Origin: Babylonia areolata
Taxonomy: Eukaryota; Mollusca; Gastropoda; Neogastropoda; Buccinidae
DNA length: 64,000 nt
Assembly (NCBI RefSeq): GCF_041734735.1
Contig: NC_134882.1
Coordinates: forward strand, 22,462,265 to 22,526,264
Direction: 5' to 3'
Shown here: piece by piece, positions 45,782 through 58,278 of the stretch
Layout: every line of letters starts with the position of its first letter
Position numbering within the stretch: the stretch's first letter is position 1
The notes under the pieces: model-generated
Database searches by the model: none
Seen by the model: the letters and a program-made list of their open reading frames with translations, nothing else
Told to the model about the DNA's origin: nothing
Translations under genes and position numbers: made by a program

Positions 45782-46781
45782 TCAAAGGAGGATACCAACT
45801 GGACTGGAGTTTAAAATTTCTGAAAACATTCTAAGCAATGAATAATCATTCAAAATCTTTTCAGTGGCTAATGAAATATTGGAAGAAAAATCATCAACTA
45901 CATCTTTTGGAATTAACTGTATTATGCTCAGACAATGAATGAGTAGATGGCTTACAGTTATTTGCTTACCGGATATACATCTTATATTTTTAGAAAATTT
46001 TGTACGAAAGGCATTTAAACGAAGTCTATACATTAGACTTGTAATTTGTCTTGAATGTGCTGCTGGTGTCGAATTTAGAAAATGTTTGGGATTAGCTGCA
46101 TTCTTTGTGTTTACACAACATTGGTAATTTGATTATTTGAATCTATAAGTATTTTCTTAAATCGATTTCTAGATACATTTTCTATACAGCTAATGCATTC
46201 ATGTAGATCTAACTGGATGTCAAGTTGTATTGCGCCTTCGAAATTACGTGCTGCTCTTCTAGCTGCTTGGTTTACCCACTCATTTGAAGATAGGTGCGAA
46301 GGTACCCAACAGAAAGTTATTTTAATGCCCTGTTTTGTCAGTTGGTGAATAATATGTTTTATTTCCATTGTCATTTCAGTTCGCTTCTTTGAATTTGGAG
46401 ATTCTATAGCTTGTAATACTGACTTTGAGTCTACACATAATAAAATTTCACATACAGTTTTCGGAATGTCTGAAATATAATTTAAGGCCATAAGTATGGC
46501 TATAAGTTCAGCTGTGAAAATGGAATATTGTCTACCAATATAGTATATTTTTTCTATTCCAAATGAAGGAATTGCAAAAGCCGCTCCTGAATTACCATCT
46601 TCCAGAACAGATTCGTCTGTGTATATTTTTTAGATAATTTGAATATTGATTTTCTGTATGGGAGAGCACTTCAGGTTTTAACAAAAATGGTGACTGGTTC
46701 TTGGATAAATCTGTATAATCCATGTCAAAGGTAGCTTTACACTGCTCCCATTCAGGGACTGGTGAAAAAGTAGGTACTTTT
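45782..46781 (-). mobile_element. I/Nimb-like LINE, 3' half (RNase H and C-terminus)
   Basis: On the minus strand, continuing from the split at 46,781: YDLSKNQ-like linker residues, an RNase H domain (DGNSGAAFAIPSFG, FTAELIAILMALNYI, LLCVDSKSVLQAIESP, ITFCWVPSHLSSNEW), then a C-terminal region (YRLRLNAFRTKFSKN, CISGKQITVSHLLIHC) with a zinc-knuckle-like pattern. A stop at about 46,111 and other changes break the frame. RNase H downstream of a reverse transcriptase is the layout of the I superfamily. The 5' half is at 52,100-53,990 beyond an inserted L1-Tx1-like element. Confidence 0.85.
46763..46781 (+). repeat. 19-bp target-site duplication, left copy
   Basis: TGAAAAAGTAGGTACTTTT, identical to 52,100-52,118, abutting the poly(T) (minus-strand poly(A) tail) of the L1-Tx1-like insertion. 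Confidence 0.9.
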
Positions 46782-49700
46782 TTTTTCTTTTTCTTTTTTT
46801 TTAAGGAGAAATCAGTGGATGCGTAACATTTCTGCAAATGAGCAGGATAGTCTCAGCATCCTTGGAAGGTTCTTTCCCACTTTTCTCTCTCTCTCTCTCT
46901 CTCTTTTTCTCTTTTTTACTTTCTTTTTGTTCCTTCCATCATCATTTTTCTCCTTTCTGTTGTCTTTTCTTTCTCTTTCTTTCTTTCTTTCTCTCTCTCT
47001 CTCTCTCTCTCTCTTCCCCCTGTAATCTGTCTTACCATTGTCATGCTCAAACATTATCAAGGTCATCCAACATATAAAATCACATACAGGGCAGTTTCGT
47101 GCACAATGTCTAAAAGAGGCGAGGTAGACACGATCTCATCCTCTCTCCCTCTTTCTCTCTCTCTCTGTGGAGGCATTAGCTTTACGGAACGTCTTTAAAT
47201 GTCCACATTTAAATTGACCACTTGAGGTTTTTTTTATGGATCCGTATAAGTGCTCGGGTATCATGGTAGACATAGATCACATCTTACGTAATTTGAGCTC
47301 GGTTTCAAAGATAAGATACAGATTCTTACACTTACCATATTTGAATTTAGAAATAGACAGTTTTGCTATCAACAGAGTCGTGTTGATTTTTTTCTCTCTT
47401 TTCATGATCTGGGATATCCATTTTCGTTGTACCAAACAACGCTACTTTTTCATTCATAGGGATCAGTGTATTGTAACGGGAGAAAATGAACTGTTTCACA
47501 TGTTTCCAAAAGTCAGATAGTTTGGGGCAAGAGTAAAAGGCGTGTTCAATGTAATCAGTTTCTTGACACCAGTTGCAGGTGTTTGTGTTTGACACCCCCA
47601 TTTTTGCAAGCAGAATATTCGTTGAGTACATGTTATGGATAGATTTGAAGTGGAGTATTCTCAGACGGGATTCATTTGTGCATTCATAAGCTAGGTTGAA
47701 ATAGTCTTTGATATTGATGTCTAGTTTGCGCTTCCAAAATTGTGTTGCACATATTTCATGGTATTGTGTGAGAGCAAAGTGTTTTCGGATTTGTTTGTTA
47801 GATAACGTAGTGAGGTATCCCTCTGTTGTTGCAATGTCTTTGGGGGCATCCTCTTTGTGGGCATCGTTGGATAGATGCTGTTTCCATTGTTCTGGTATTG
47901 CGTTTATGATGGCATTGTATTCGAAAAGAAGGCCCGGGTCAGTGCCCAGTTTGCGTTCTACTTCTTCGTATGTCATTACATTTCCATGCTGCCAAAGATC
48001 CTGCACGATAAGAATGCCTTTTTTGCTCCATTTGGGAAAGTGTAACACATTACCTTTGTATTTTACATTTTTGTTGTTCCATAGCGGTTCCGTTTTTATA
48101 TTTTCTATCTGTCTGTCTTTGTTGAGAGCGGCTACTGCTTTTATTACCTCTCTCCAGAAGAATGACAACATTTTCCAGCTTTTTGATGTCTTTAGGTAAG
48201 ATATTACAGCTAAAACTGCCATAACTGTCCTTGAAAGGTGACATATTTTGTCTTGCAAGAATGCTCCAATGCGCTTTTGTCTCTCTGAGGAGTCTAGCTG
48301 CCCATTTGACGAGGAACATTTGCTGCTGGTGTTCGATGTTGATCATATTCAAGCCACCATCTTCTTTGTCAAGGCTGAGGACGCCTCTTTTTATTTTTTC
48401 AAAAGCGTTTTTATTATTAAACTTTTTTTCCCCACAAAAACCTGTACATAAGTGTGCAATGGTGCTGAGGACTTTGACTGGTAAAGCCGATACTTGCAGG
48501 ACGTGTGAGAACTGTGACAACAAAAACGTCTTTGCCAAGATAACCTTACCGTATAGTGATGGGTTTCTTCGTTCCCATCGTTTAATCACCATAGTTATTT
48601 TTTCGATTTTAGATTTCCAGTTTTCTTCCAGTTCCGAAATTTCTTTGTCTGCTGAGAAATATATCCCCAGAATTTTCAGCCTGTCAGGTCTTATGGGAAT
48701 GCTATTTATGTCGCCTGTTTCATGCTTTCTTGACCCCAGCCACATTCCCTCTGATTTACTTTTATTTAATTTCAGACCTGAGTATTCTTCAAACTGAGAT
48801 ACAATGTCTGTAGCTATCCGAATGTCCTGTTCATTTTTTAGAGTTAATGTTGTATCATCTGCAAACTGTTTTATTTTAGAGGTGTTGCTTTCGTTTCACA
48901 TACCTCTTAATGGCGTCAGTTCAATTCCTCGAATCTCTTTATTGTTTCTAATTCTACTGAATCGCCAGTATTTCTACTGCTAGTACGAAAAGAAGGGGAC
49001 TTAGTGGGCATCCCTGTCTGATTCCTCGTTCTGTTGGAAACCAATCAGATAGCCATCCACCATTGTGAACACAACTTTGTGTGTTTTTCATTACAGTAGA
49101 AACAACATTCTTAAATATTGGGCCAAAGTTGAAAATATCTAGCGCTTCAATGATACAATCTTTTGATATTGTGTCAAAGGCTTTAGAGAAATCTAGAGCA
49201 ACTAGAACACCTGTTCGATTCGTTGTATTGAGGTGTTTAGTTAGGTCATCAAAGAATCTCAAGTGAACTGCTATATTTCTTCCCTTTATGAAACCTACTT
49301 GTTCTTCATTTACAACTGTTCTGATGACATTTTGGAGTCTCGTGGCAAGCGCTTTCGTGACTACCTTATAGTCTGTATTTGTGAGAGTAATAGATCTATA
49401 ATTTGTGAGGTTATTTTTGTCCAGGTCGTTGCCTTTATGGATTAATGTAACAATTCCTTTCTTCATTGAGAAAGGTAATTCTCCTTCCTTGATGGCTTCT
49501 GTAATACAGAGAAGGAATGGCTTTTTTAGTTTGTCCCAGAACGTTTTATAAAATGCTGGTGCGAGGCCGTCACTACCAGGCACAGTCTTTGTTTAAGTTT
49601 GTGAGTACTGCTGTTAGCTCGTCCAGAGTTATTTCTTTGTCACAGAGGTCTTTTTCTTCTTCTGTAAGTACTGGATAATCTTCGTTGCTCAGGAAATGGC

Positions 49701-52099
49701 CTCTTATGTTTCTTCCTTTATCTACGGATAAGTCTTTCTTGTATAACTCTGTATAAAATTTCTCGATCTAGTTCAGTATTGTCTGTGGATTGTCTGTCGT
49801 GTTTTGGTTTATGCGCAGAGATGATATTACGTTCGCGGCTCCTTAGGCCCTTTCAAGGCGGAGAAAGTATTTTGTGTTTTTTTCCCCGTCCTCTATCCAC
49901 TTGACTCCTGAACGAATCTGAGCACCTCACGGCTTGCTTCTGTTAGTTCCTGTAGTTCTTTTTTAGTTGTTGCGCTTTCATTATCATGTTTTTATCAAGA
50001 ATGCTTTGGTGTCAGATTTTGTTCAAGTGTCGTGCAGCATTTTGATTTTTGCTTTTTTATTTGAAGCCCTATTTTTGGCGATTTTTGAATAGTTGATACA
50101 GTAGGACTTGTATTTAACTTTAAACATTTCCCAGGCTTTTTGTGGATTTTCGTCTCAAGTTATATTTTGAGAAATGTGAATCTATAAAATCGTTTGTTTC
50201 TTCCAGAAAACGTTCCTTTGATAGCAACGAGCTATTAAATTGACTTCCAGTATCCTGGATCTCTTTGAAACCCGTTTGCGCTGAATATTGCTTTTACAAG
50301 TTTGTGGTCTGAGTGGGGAAATAACTCAATGTCTGTTTTCTGCACGAGTGCTTGGGAGATAGTGTCACAGAAAATATAATCAATTCTCCTTGCTGTGAAA
50401 GGAGCGGATCTTGACCAAGTATATTCTTTGTCGTCTGGGTGGATAGATCTCCATGTGTCTTCCAGGTCTAGAGAAGATAACATTTCCATGAGAGCTTCAT
50501 TTTCTCGTGGTGAGTGTGGTTTGCCCGCGATGTTATCTAGATGGCTTATTGTTGTGTTGAAATCACCCAGTACCTACAAATGGTCGTAGTCTTGCTTTAG
50601 CAGTAGGCTGCCCAGTTGGTTCATGAATTCTAATTTATCTACGGTCGAGTTTGGTGCATAGCAATTAGCGATGATGGTTATTTTGTTGTCATGCCTGACT
50701 CTAATTAGTAGTATTCTCTCTGCTGCATGAATTAATTCTGCCTGCATCTGCTTAAGTTTGGAAATGAGGATAATGAGTCCATTGCTTCTGTTAGTTCCTG
50801 CACTATGGAATATGCTTCCCGACCATTGTCTATCGATTTCGTGCATCACATCATCTGTAACGTATGTCTCCTGCAAACATGCTATGTCTAACTTTTGTTT
50901 TCTGAGGAAGTCAAATACAACTTTTCTTTTTAGCTTATTTCTAAGACCCCGCACATTTAAAGTACCAATACATATATCGTGGTTCATAACTGGTATGGGG
51001 ATAGCATTTCTTCAAATTTCTGTAGCAGATAACCAAAATCATTATTCATAAATCACAAGTCCATAAAACGAAGCCAAAGGTCGTGAGGGAAAGGTCAGAC
51101 TGGTGGGGAGAAAACACGTGCTAGGTGTCGGCCCCCTCCTTCATGCTGTCTGCTTTCTCTTCCTCTCCTCTTGCTTTGTCCGGGGCCACTACAGTCGGCC
51201 GTTTGCTGCCCTTTTTTCTTTTCTTCCAGCAAGGCTCGTTGTTGCGGTGTGTGCGCGCGCCGGCTTCACGGGACTGGCTGCTTTCTGGCCCTGCGTGTTG
51301 CTCGCATCACCTCTTCCGCACACTGGCACTTGCTCGCCTGGCAGTGTCAGTGCTGGTTGACTGCTGCCCTGTGGCTCGCATGCTGCTGGTGTTTCAACTT
51401 CCATAACTTCTTTCTTCCTCGGCATTGAGGGGCACCGAAGAGGGACAGTCCATTATTTTATGCCCCTGCTGCAGGCAACCTTTGCAAACCACCTCCCCTT
51501 CACAGTTAGCTGCCACATGTCCCTCCTGCAGGCATTTGTTACACTTTTTTGGTTTTTGCTTTTGTTCTTTATGATAAATGTCTGCAGTGAATACACCGAT
51601 TTTCATGACTGGCCTCAGTGGTGTGACTGGTACCGTGATGTACACGAAACGGCGGCCAGTTTCAAACTGGGTCAGTCGCCCGTCGGGGTTTCTTGCCAGC
51701 TCATTTCTGAGAGATGACCGTAGCTCTACCCCTATTATATTCAGAGCTGTTTCTATTAGTTCGTTACTGATACTAATATAAGCGGGATGTTATTCACCCA
51801 CAGCTTTGTGGTGGGTTTTTCACTCCCCTGGTCCTTTTTAGCAAAAGGATTCCTATCCAGGAGATACACTCGTGCTCCCCTAAACAGGAACCCTTCCAGT
51901 AACAAATGGTCTCTTATTTCTTCATTTCGCGGATATATCCGCCACAGACCGCGAATCCGCTGCGCTCCCCGAATTGTTCCTCGACCGCACGCAGCCTCCG
52001 CGGCAACACAAATGTCATGCACTGTAGCCTAGGTAGCGTCTCGTATGTAGGGAATGCCCTGGTAGTAGTAATGTATACTGGTTCCACGGCCGGCGGGGC
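46782..52099 (-). mobile_element. Full-length L1-Tx1-like LINE inserted in an I/Nimb-like LINE
   Basis: Bounded by a 19-bp duplication. From the 5' (right) end: ORF1 at 52,099-51,394 (EPVYITTTR, CVAAEAACGRG, GLWRIYPRNEEI, EKPTTKLWVNNIP, a CCHC knuckle pair CNKCLQEGHVAANC and CKGCLQQGHKIMDC). Next the endonuclease at 50,987-50,235 (ICIGTLNVRGLRNKLKRK, CLQETYV, RRIDYIF, SDHKLVKAIF), then reverse transcriptase at 49,583-48,050 (GSDGLAPAFYKTFW, YRSITLTNTDYKVV, VALDFSKAFDTI, RGIRQGCPLSPLLFV, LKILGIYFS) and the C-terminus at 48,258-47,347 (CNWCQETDYIEHAFYSCPK). The YADD/FADD core near 48,850 is damaged. There are at least six frame breaks or stops. A 3' region (46,803-47,346) contains CT repeats, and a poly(A) tail appears as T runs at 46,779-46,802. 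Confidence 0.9.
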
Positions 52100-52118
52100 T
52101 GAAAAAGTAGGTACTTTT
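52100..52118 (+). repeat. 19-bp target-site duplication, right copy
   Basis: TGAAAAAGTAGGTACTTTT, identical to 46,763-46,781, at the 5' end of the insertion. Confidence 0.9.
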
Positions 52119-53990
52119 GCAATTTGCATGTCTTTTGATTTCGTAGCACTAATGATATCTGATGCAAATGTATTAATGGATGTCATAGACTGTATCGTCT
52201 TAGCTCTTTTAGCAAAATCTTTTTGTGAACTCAAATTAGCTTCTTCTTTTGAAAACGTTTCGTATGCGAAAGATTTGATAACGAATTTCGCGGTTGAAGC
52301 TTTCCTTTTTTCATCAAGAGATAAAACACCTGCTTTTCTGTAAGTCCCTAAATTTGATGTAAGAATGGGCACACCTAGAGCGAGTTTGTAAGCCTTACAA
52401 TCAATGCTTTGCAGTTTCTTTAGCAAATGCAGTGGAACACTGAAAAATACCTCTTGAGCGTTTGTCAGGCGTGAACGTACGAGGGGGGTAGCAAGAGATA
52501 TCAACGCTTTGGTATCTTGCCCCCAGTGCTGTTTACAAATTATTGCTTTGTTTAGTATATAGTCAATATGATAATTCCACGAAAGCTTTGAAGAAAGATA
52601 GACTCCCAAAAATTTTACAGATTGTGTATATCTGATGATAGTACTATTTATTGTAAACACGGGGACCTTTTCTGGGTCTGATCCTGTATTAAATAGCATC
52701 ATATTTGTTTTTTCTAAGGACAATGATAAGCCATTTTCTGTCATAAAGTTGCTGATTTTATCAAGTCCCCGCTGGTATATTTTCTTTATGTAATTCAATG
52801 TCCTAGTAGGCGTTTTATTTTTCATTGTCACCTTCATCCATAAACAAATGTCATCAGCAAATTGAACCAAGACTGTATCTTTAGCTAGCTTGTTAGGTAG
52901 ATCTGCTAATAATATATTGAATAAAATCGGCGAAATTACTGATCCTTGTGGTAACCCCATGTGTAATTATCTGGGGTTTGAGTAGGTATTTCATATTCTT
53001 ACTTGTATAGATCTATCTGATAAAAAAACAAACAAAAAACTTCTAATATAATCATACATGTTGCCTGTGATACCGATATTTTTCAGTTTATATAAAAGTC
53101 GAGCGTGCCACACTTGGTCGCATGTTTTTTTCACATAAAAAAGTCGCAAGTACGTTTTTTCGCCTTGCAAACTGTTGCTTTACCTGTGTAGTCGGTTTGA
53201 CTAGATGTTCTGTGGAGGATCTAGCTTTTCTAAAGCTAGCTTGGTTTATAGGAATTACACTATACTTCTAACAATAATGAACAAGTCTTTTTATAGCAAT
53301 TTTTTTCCATTAGTTTGCATACATGCGATGTTAAGGCAATTGGTCGATAACTGTTTTTATCTGTTCTGTGTTTGCCCTGGGACATACCTTTTGCATATCT
53401 TTATGATTGGGACAACGATTGATTGTTTCCATACAAGAGGAATGTCACCATCATACCAACATTTCTTTAAAATTAAGTGTAAGAAATCAGTCAAATTTCC
53501 AGGCAAATGTCTCAACATTTCGTTTGAAATTCCGGCTAAACCAAATGATGTTTTTTCGCAGTCGAGTTTGAGAGACATTCCTTTATTTCATCTGGTGTTA
53601 TTTCATTATTTATACATAGGTGATTTACGCTGTCTGAATCTTGGTATGCTGCATTTTTCTCTTGGCTTTCTCTATACTTTCTATTTTCTTCTGACAAACC
53701 AGTGTTTATACTATGATTACCAAACCTGTCAGCAAAAACCTCTGCCTTTTCAATATCTGAAGGTAGATATGTATGGTCCAGTTTAATATGACATTGTGGT
53801 AAATATATTCCATTTTTCATTGTTTTTAGTTTTTCCCATACCTTTTGCATATCTTTATGATTGAAAACTTCATTTGTGTAGAAAGACGACCAGTACTGCC
53901 TTTTTGCTTGTGCGTTAACACTGTTTGCTTTATTTTTAGCTCTTTTCATCTGTGTGTGTGTGTGTTTCCTTATGTGTTTACTTGGCTGGT
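52100..53990 (-). mobile_element. I/Nimb-like LINE, 5' half (linker and reverse transcriptase)
   Basis: Minus strand: linker AQAKRQYWSSFYTNEVFNHK near 53,900, SDIEKAEVFADRFG, ITPDEIKECLSNS, then NEMLRHLPGNLTDFLHLILK and WKQSIVVPIIK (53,357-53,578). Further on come MGLPQGSVISPILFNILLAD, the catalytic VQFADDICLWM, VKFLGVYLSSKLSWN and QEVFFSVPLHLLKKLQ (52,960-52,118). The reading runs in frame up to the target duplication, where it would continue as the RNase H half at 46,781. The region 52,961-53,356 contains breaks. The endonuclease is absent, so the copy is 5' truncated near 53,990. Confidence 0.85.
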
Positions 53991-54589
53991 TGATTTGGCC
54001 TTTTTTCATCTGTGTGTGTAGTAGTAGTCTTCAGTTTAACGTCTTCCACTTTAAGTGATATTAGACGAGAAAAAAAAAAGGGGGGGGGGGGGTATGGGGG
54101 GGGGGGGGGGGGGGGGGGTGGTGGAGGGCGGAGCGTGGTGGTGGGAACGGTATTGGGCAGAGGGTGATGAATGATGTGTGTATATGTGTGTGTGCGCATA
54201 TGTGTGTGTGTGTGTGGTGGGGAAAGATACAGAGCATTGGAAAAAATAAGACATTAAAAGGGGAGACATAGGCACAATATAGAAGGAAACGCTAACATCA
54301 AACAACTGTAACAACTATCATAACAAATGTCCAATTGGACTGTGCAGCAAATCTTCTGCAATAGCAGATAACATCTTGAAATTGTCAAAAATATATTCAA
54401 AAGAATTTTCTGAGAAGTTTGATAAAAATGATTTCAGACTCTGACATTCAAAGAGTAGGCTATGTGTTTGCTTGAAATAGATTCTCCACATATGCATTTA
54501 ACATCTCTGCTGAACTTTGTTATAAAAGCGTTCAGCTTTATCCTGTTTGATAATGCCTGAATTTGCCTTAATCCGAATAAATTACTGAA
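53991..54589. repeat. GT repeats, palindromic motif copy 2, poly(G) block
   Basis: GTGTGTGTAGTAGTAG, then TCTTCAGTTTAACGTCTTCC with a CACTTTAAGTG palindrome and TTAGACG (54,026-54,064), then G runs at 54,079-54,119 and GT repeats to 54,217. From 54,218 to 54,589 there is no gene; the sequence may be LINE 3' region. Confidence 0.6.
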
Positions 54590-55048
54590 TGTATTTGATT
54601 GATTGATAGATTCCGGTTGTTGTATATTATTTATATGATTGATTGATAGATTCCGGTTGTTGAATATTATTTATACTTTTATTTAAAACTTTGCCATTTT
54701 GCTGGTATATTTCCCTGACTTTGCTCCATGATGCTTTTTCTAGTAAGCGGTACCCCTCTTGTACAGACAAAGACACATAAAGGCCTGTGGTTCCCTGTTG
54801 GTGTTTTGCACCTTTTCTTGCAGCCCTGTCAGCCCATTCATTATATAGGAGACCAAGGTGAGAAGGAACCCAACAAAAAGTTATATGTGTTCCTCTCAAA
54901 TTCAAAAGATGTATAATGTGACTTATTTCTATTATTATTTTGGACTTGTTCTTACAATTGGATGAGTTTAAAGCATATAATACAGATTTTGAATCAACAC
55001 AAAATAAGACTTGAAGAAGGCAAACTGGAAGATCAAGAATATAATTTA
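54590..55048 (-). mobile_element. I/Nimb-like LINE 3' end (RNase H fragment)
   Basis: Minus strand: NYILDLPVCLLQVLFCVDSK, then SVLYALNSSN, HITFCWVPSHLG and NEWADRAARKGAKH, the RNase H fold with its Asp and His/Asn positions, then QEGYRLLEKASWSKVREIYQ. The tail has a 40-bp duplicated piece (GATAGATTCCGGTTGTTG at 54,606 and 54,647) with GATT repeats. It abuts, head to head, the plus-strand LINE that starts at 55,050. Confidence 0.8.
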
Positions 55049-55049
55049 A

Positions 55050-56229
55050 AATTAAATGACCCCCATTCGCAAACGTGCAATCCAGATCATGCAGTGGAAC
55101 GCTAGATCTATTTCCACAACTATGCCATATCTCATCCAACATTTGGCAAACTATAATTACCAAACGCTTATATTACAATCCCTAAATGTGAAGAAGAATA
55201 ACTTACCCAAGCTTCCAGGTTATTATTATCCACCTGTGCACCAGCAGGTTGATACTGCCACAAAAATTAGTGCAGCCATATATATCCAAGAAGGGACTGA
55301 GTATAGTGTATGCTCTCCACCAGCACCTAATTCTACTCCTGATTTCCATTCATGCGCGGCACGTGTTAAATTCAGTGATCACCTTACTTTTCGTGTCGTC
55401 TCTGTGTACTTACCTAGAGGACCAAACGAACTTAATACGGAATGGTTACATCATGTTCAAGATAATGAAAAATGGTTGATCGGGGGAGATTTTAACGCCC
55501 ATTCACCTTTTTGGGACAAAGATTGTGTATCAGTTACTTGTAACCGCTTTGTAGAAAATGTTGTTGATTCTTCCTTAAGCCTTTTAAATGATGGCAGCGT
55601 TACCAGAATCCCTGATATTGTCACTCACAGGGAGTCTGCTATAGATCTCTCTTTCATATCTGCTACGTTGTATCCAGAATGTATATGGACAACGCATAAT
55701 GATACACTGGGAAGTGATCATCTACCGATCATCATGACTTTTAATGAAACTGAAAGATACACGGAATTTCAAAAAGACAAAGTCCCAAAGTATAACTATA
55801 AAGATGCTGACTGGGAGAAATTCGGAAGTACGCTTGCTTGCAAAAAACCGTAAACACTGGGGATATAGATGATTTATATTCCTTCTTTACTGACACCATA
55901 TTACAATCGCCGATATATCAATCCCAAAATGTAATTCGCTTAAATCAAACAAGCATTTAGGAAATATTTGGTGTACGCCAGCCTGTGAAGCAGCAGTAAA
56001 TGAAAAAAAAAAAAGAAGTTTATAATTTATATGAAAAACAGGTCACAAGAAAATCTTATTGAAAAGAAAAGGGCAAACCATTATAGTAACATGGTCATTG
56101 CACAGGCGAAAAGACAATATTGGTCCTCATTCTGTAATAATGAGATATTCAGTCATAAAGATACTAAAAAGGTTTGGAAAAAATTCAATGAAATGAAAGA
56201 AGGTATAAATTTGCCATCTTGCCCAATTA
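55050..56229 (+). mobile_element. I/Nimb-like LINE, plus strand, endonuclease part
   Basis: One open frame 55,056-55,853 encodes the endonuclease: IQIMQWNARSISTTMPYL, VVSVYLPRGPNELN, LIGGDFNAHSPFWDKD, ESAIDLSFIS, LGSDHLPIIMTF. A linker follows in other frames (QAKRQYWSSFCNNEIFSHKD, WKKFNEMKEGINLPSCPI at 56,100-56,225). It stops at 56,229, where a piggyBac-like end begins, and resumes at 63,446. A few frame changes lie at 55,850-56,030. Confidence 0.85.
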
Positions 56230-57081
56230 CCCTTTCGCTGCCAGGAAAATAAGATTTAAGTGAAATCTATTTGCCAGGGTTTTTTCACAAAAAACGTATA
56301 AATTTTCAAAAAATTCTGTGCTCTTTGTTATTGGAGAAAGACCCATAAAAGTATATATTTTCTGAAAGGGAAATGAATAAAGAATACAAAACACATGATG
56401 TTTTCCCATTTTATGCATTTTAAGTGACATGCTGTTGTTTTGAAATCAGTGTTTTGTTTTTTGTCACATTTTCAACTTGTTCATTACAAACATTAGTCTG
56501 GTAATTTGCACAAAAATATCATTTTCTGGACAACTGGATATCTGCACACACAAAATCAAACTAGAACAACCACAATAAAAATTAAAAAAAACTGAAAAAG
56601 AAATTGCATTGTGACTTCTGCAAGTGATAATATGGATGTGAGGCCACGCCCCCTCAGTCTCCACCCCCCTCCTCTTCACCCGTCTCACACCGTCACTTCA
56701 TCAGACCGCGTTGGCTGAGTGCCAAGAAAATAGCTCCTACGGTGCCCTGCTAAAAATTCGGTGAATGAACAGCCTGCATCACTCACTGATAGTTGTATCT
56801 TGGCCACTCTCTTGATTGCTCCCTTTATTTTCTATCAAATCGTCCTATAAATGTTCACCACTGTCTTCTCCTTCGAATTTATGCTCCAATTCTTTCTGAG
56901 CATCAGCTAAAGAAAGTAATCTTGGTTGATTTAGTTCGCGACGATCGCATGGCTTGAGCACGGAGTCAGTCCGACATTTTGTTGAGCGAGCGAGGAGAGG
57001 AGCCAGGCAAAGACTGCGGCCAGTAACCCAACCAAAACGTTCAAATAAAGGACTGCCTTATGACGCAGATGGTGTTTGTAG

Positions 57082-57510
57082 CTATGATTTTTTATTTTTT
57101 TTTTTTTTTTTTTTTTACCCGGACTTTCTTGGGTCGACCACCGTTTTATTTTGTATACAAATTACACAATCAACTAAACAACATGGAAATAATCAAACCA
57201 ATACTTGGCACTCCATCATAACTATATGTCATAGTAATCAGTAGCATTTATGGAATAAATACAACTTTTCATTTACGGATTTTGGGCTTGTTAAAAAAAA
57301 GAAAAAAAGAGAAAAAAAAAGACAATAATATGGAAGGAATCCGTACAATATCATATGATATGTAATATCATATCATAAATCATACAATCATGTGTACCAA
57401 ACTTAGAATCAATCTTTTTTATTCTTTTTTTCTTTTTTTTTTTTTGTGGCCTCAGTTGCATGCAGGTCATGGAGCACCAGAACTTGGTTGGTTTGTTTTT
57501 TTTTGGTTTT

Positions 57511-57546
<36 letters not shown>

Positions 57547-57640
57547 CTTTGGTGCTTTCACACGCCTTCATTGGCCAAAAAAAAAAACCACCCTTTTTTT
57601 TCCTTCTGTTTTCTTTCGCTTTTTTTTTTTCTTCTGTATA
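57082..57640. repeat. Poly(T) and (GT)n tracts
   Basis: T runs lie at 57,088-57,116, 57,425-57,445 and 57,494-57,515, GT repeats at 57,516-57,545 and T runs to 57,632. The sequence to 58,240 is otherwise unassigned. A GC-richer open stretch at 57,959-58,103 has no recognised motif. Confidence 0.85.
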
Positions 57641-58242
57641 ACATGTCAGTTTTCAATTAATATATGTAAGTACATCTAAATGTATTCAAAGTAGTATTCT
57701 TCCGAATACACTAAGTTCTTTGTCTGAATATTCAGTTTTCATGGACAATTTCAGTGAATATTTTAACATTATGCATGTGTTTTCAGTTGTCTGTGATTAA
57801 GTTTGCTCTGATGTGAGTGTGTGGATTCTGTATGTGAGATAATCATCGAAATCATCTTAGTATAATACATATACGTCGAAAAACATGCAATAAGATCAAC
57901 ATTAATTATTGGAGGAAAGAAAAAAGAAAAAAAAGGAGAAGAAGAAAAAGAAAAAAAGGAAAGTTGACGCTCGGACAGGAGCTGGGTTCCGCCCTCCCCT
58001 GAAACGACGCACAGTGATTGTTCTTCTGCCGGACGCATTGATCAAGGACGCTCGCCACATTGTCCTCAGGACAACTCGTCGTGTAACACATGAAAGTAAA
58101 TGACATACTTGACATTATACAATGCACATTGCCGACATTTTACATATACTCATTCGGCCAGTCCGTGAAATAAATACAAGTATTTAGCAATAATGATACA
58201 AATAAAAGATACGAAAGTGAATATGTGAAAGGTGTTTGCGTA

Positions 58243-58277
<35 letters not shown>

Positions 58278-58278
<1 letters not shown>

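Noticed and set aside
46111-46491. Stand-alone RNase H gene
   Set aside because: It is the RNase H domain of the I/Nimb-like LINE, continuous with the reverse transcriptase beyond the nested insertion.
51394-52022. Host CCHC zinc-knuckle protein or retrovirus-type gag
   Set aside because: The knuckles belong to ORF1 of an L1-Tx1-like LINE with matching ORF1 at 62,358-63,301. No long terminal repeats, protease or integrase are seen anywhere in the window.
57959-58103. GC-richer open stretch, plus strand
   Set aside because: It is only about 45 codons, without a start, splice sites or known motif, and lies within the piggyBac-like segment.
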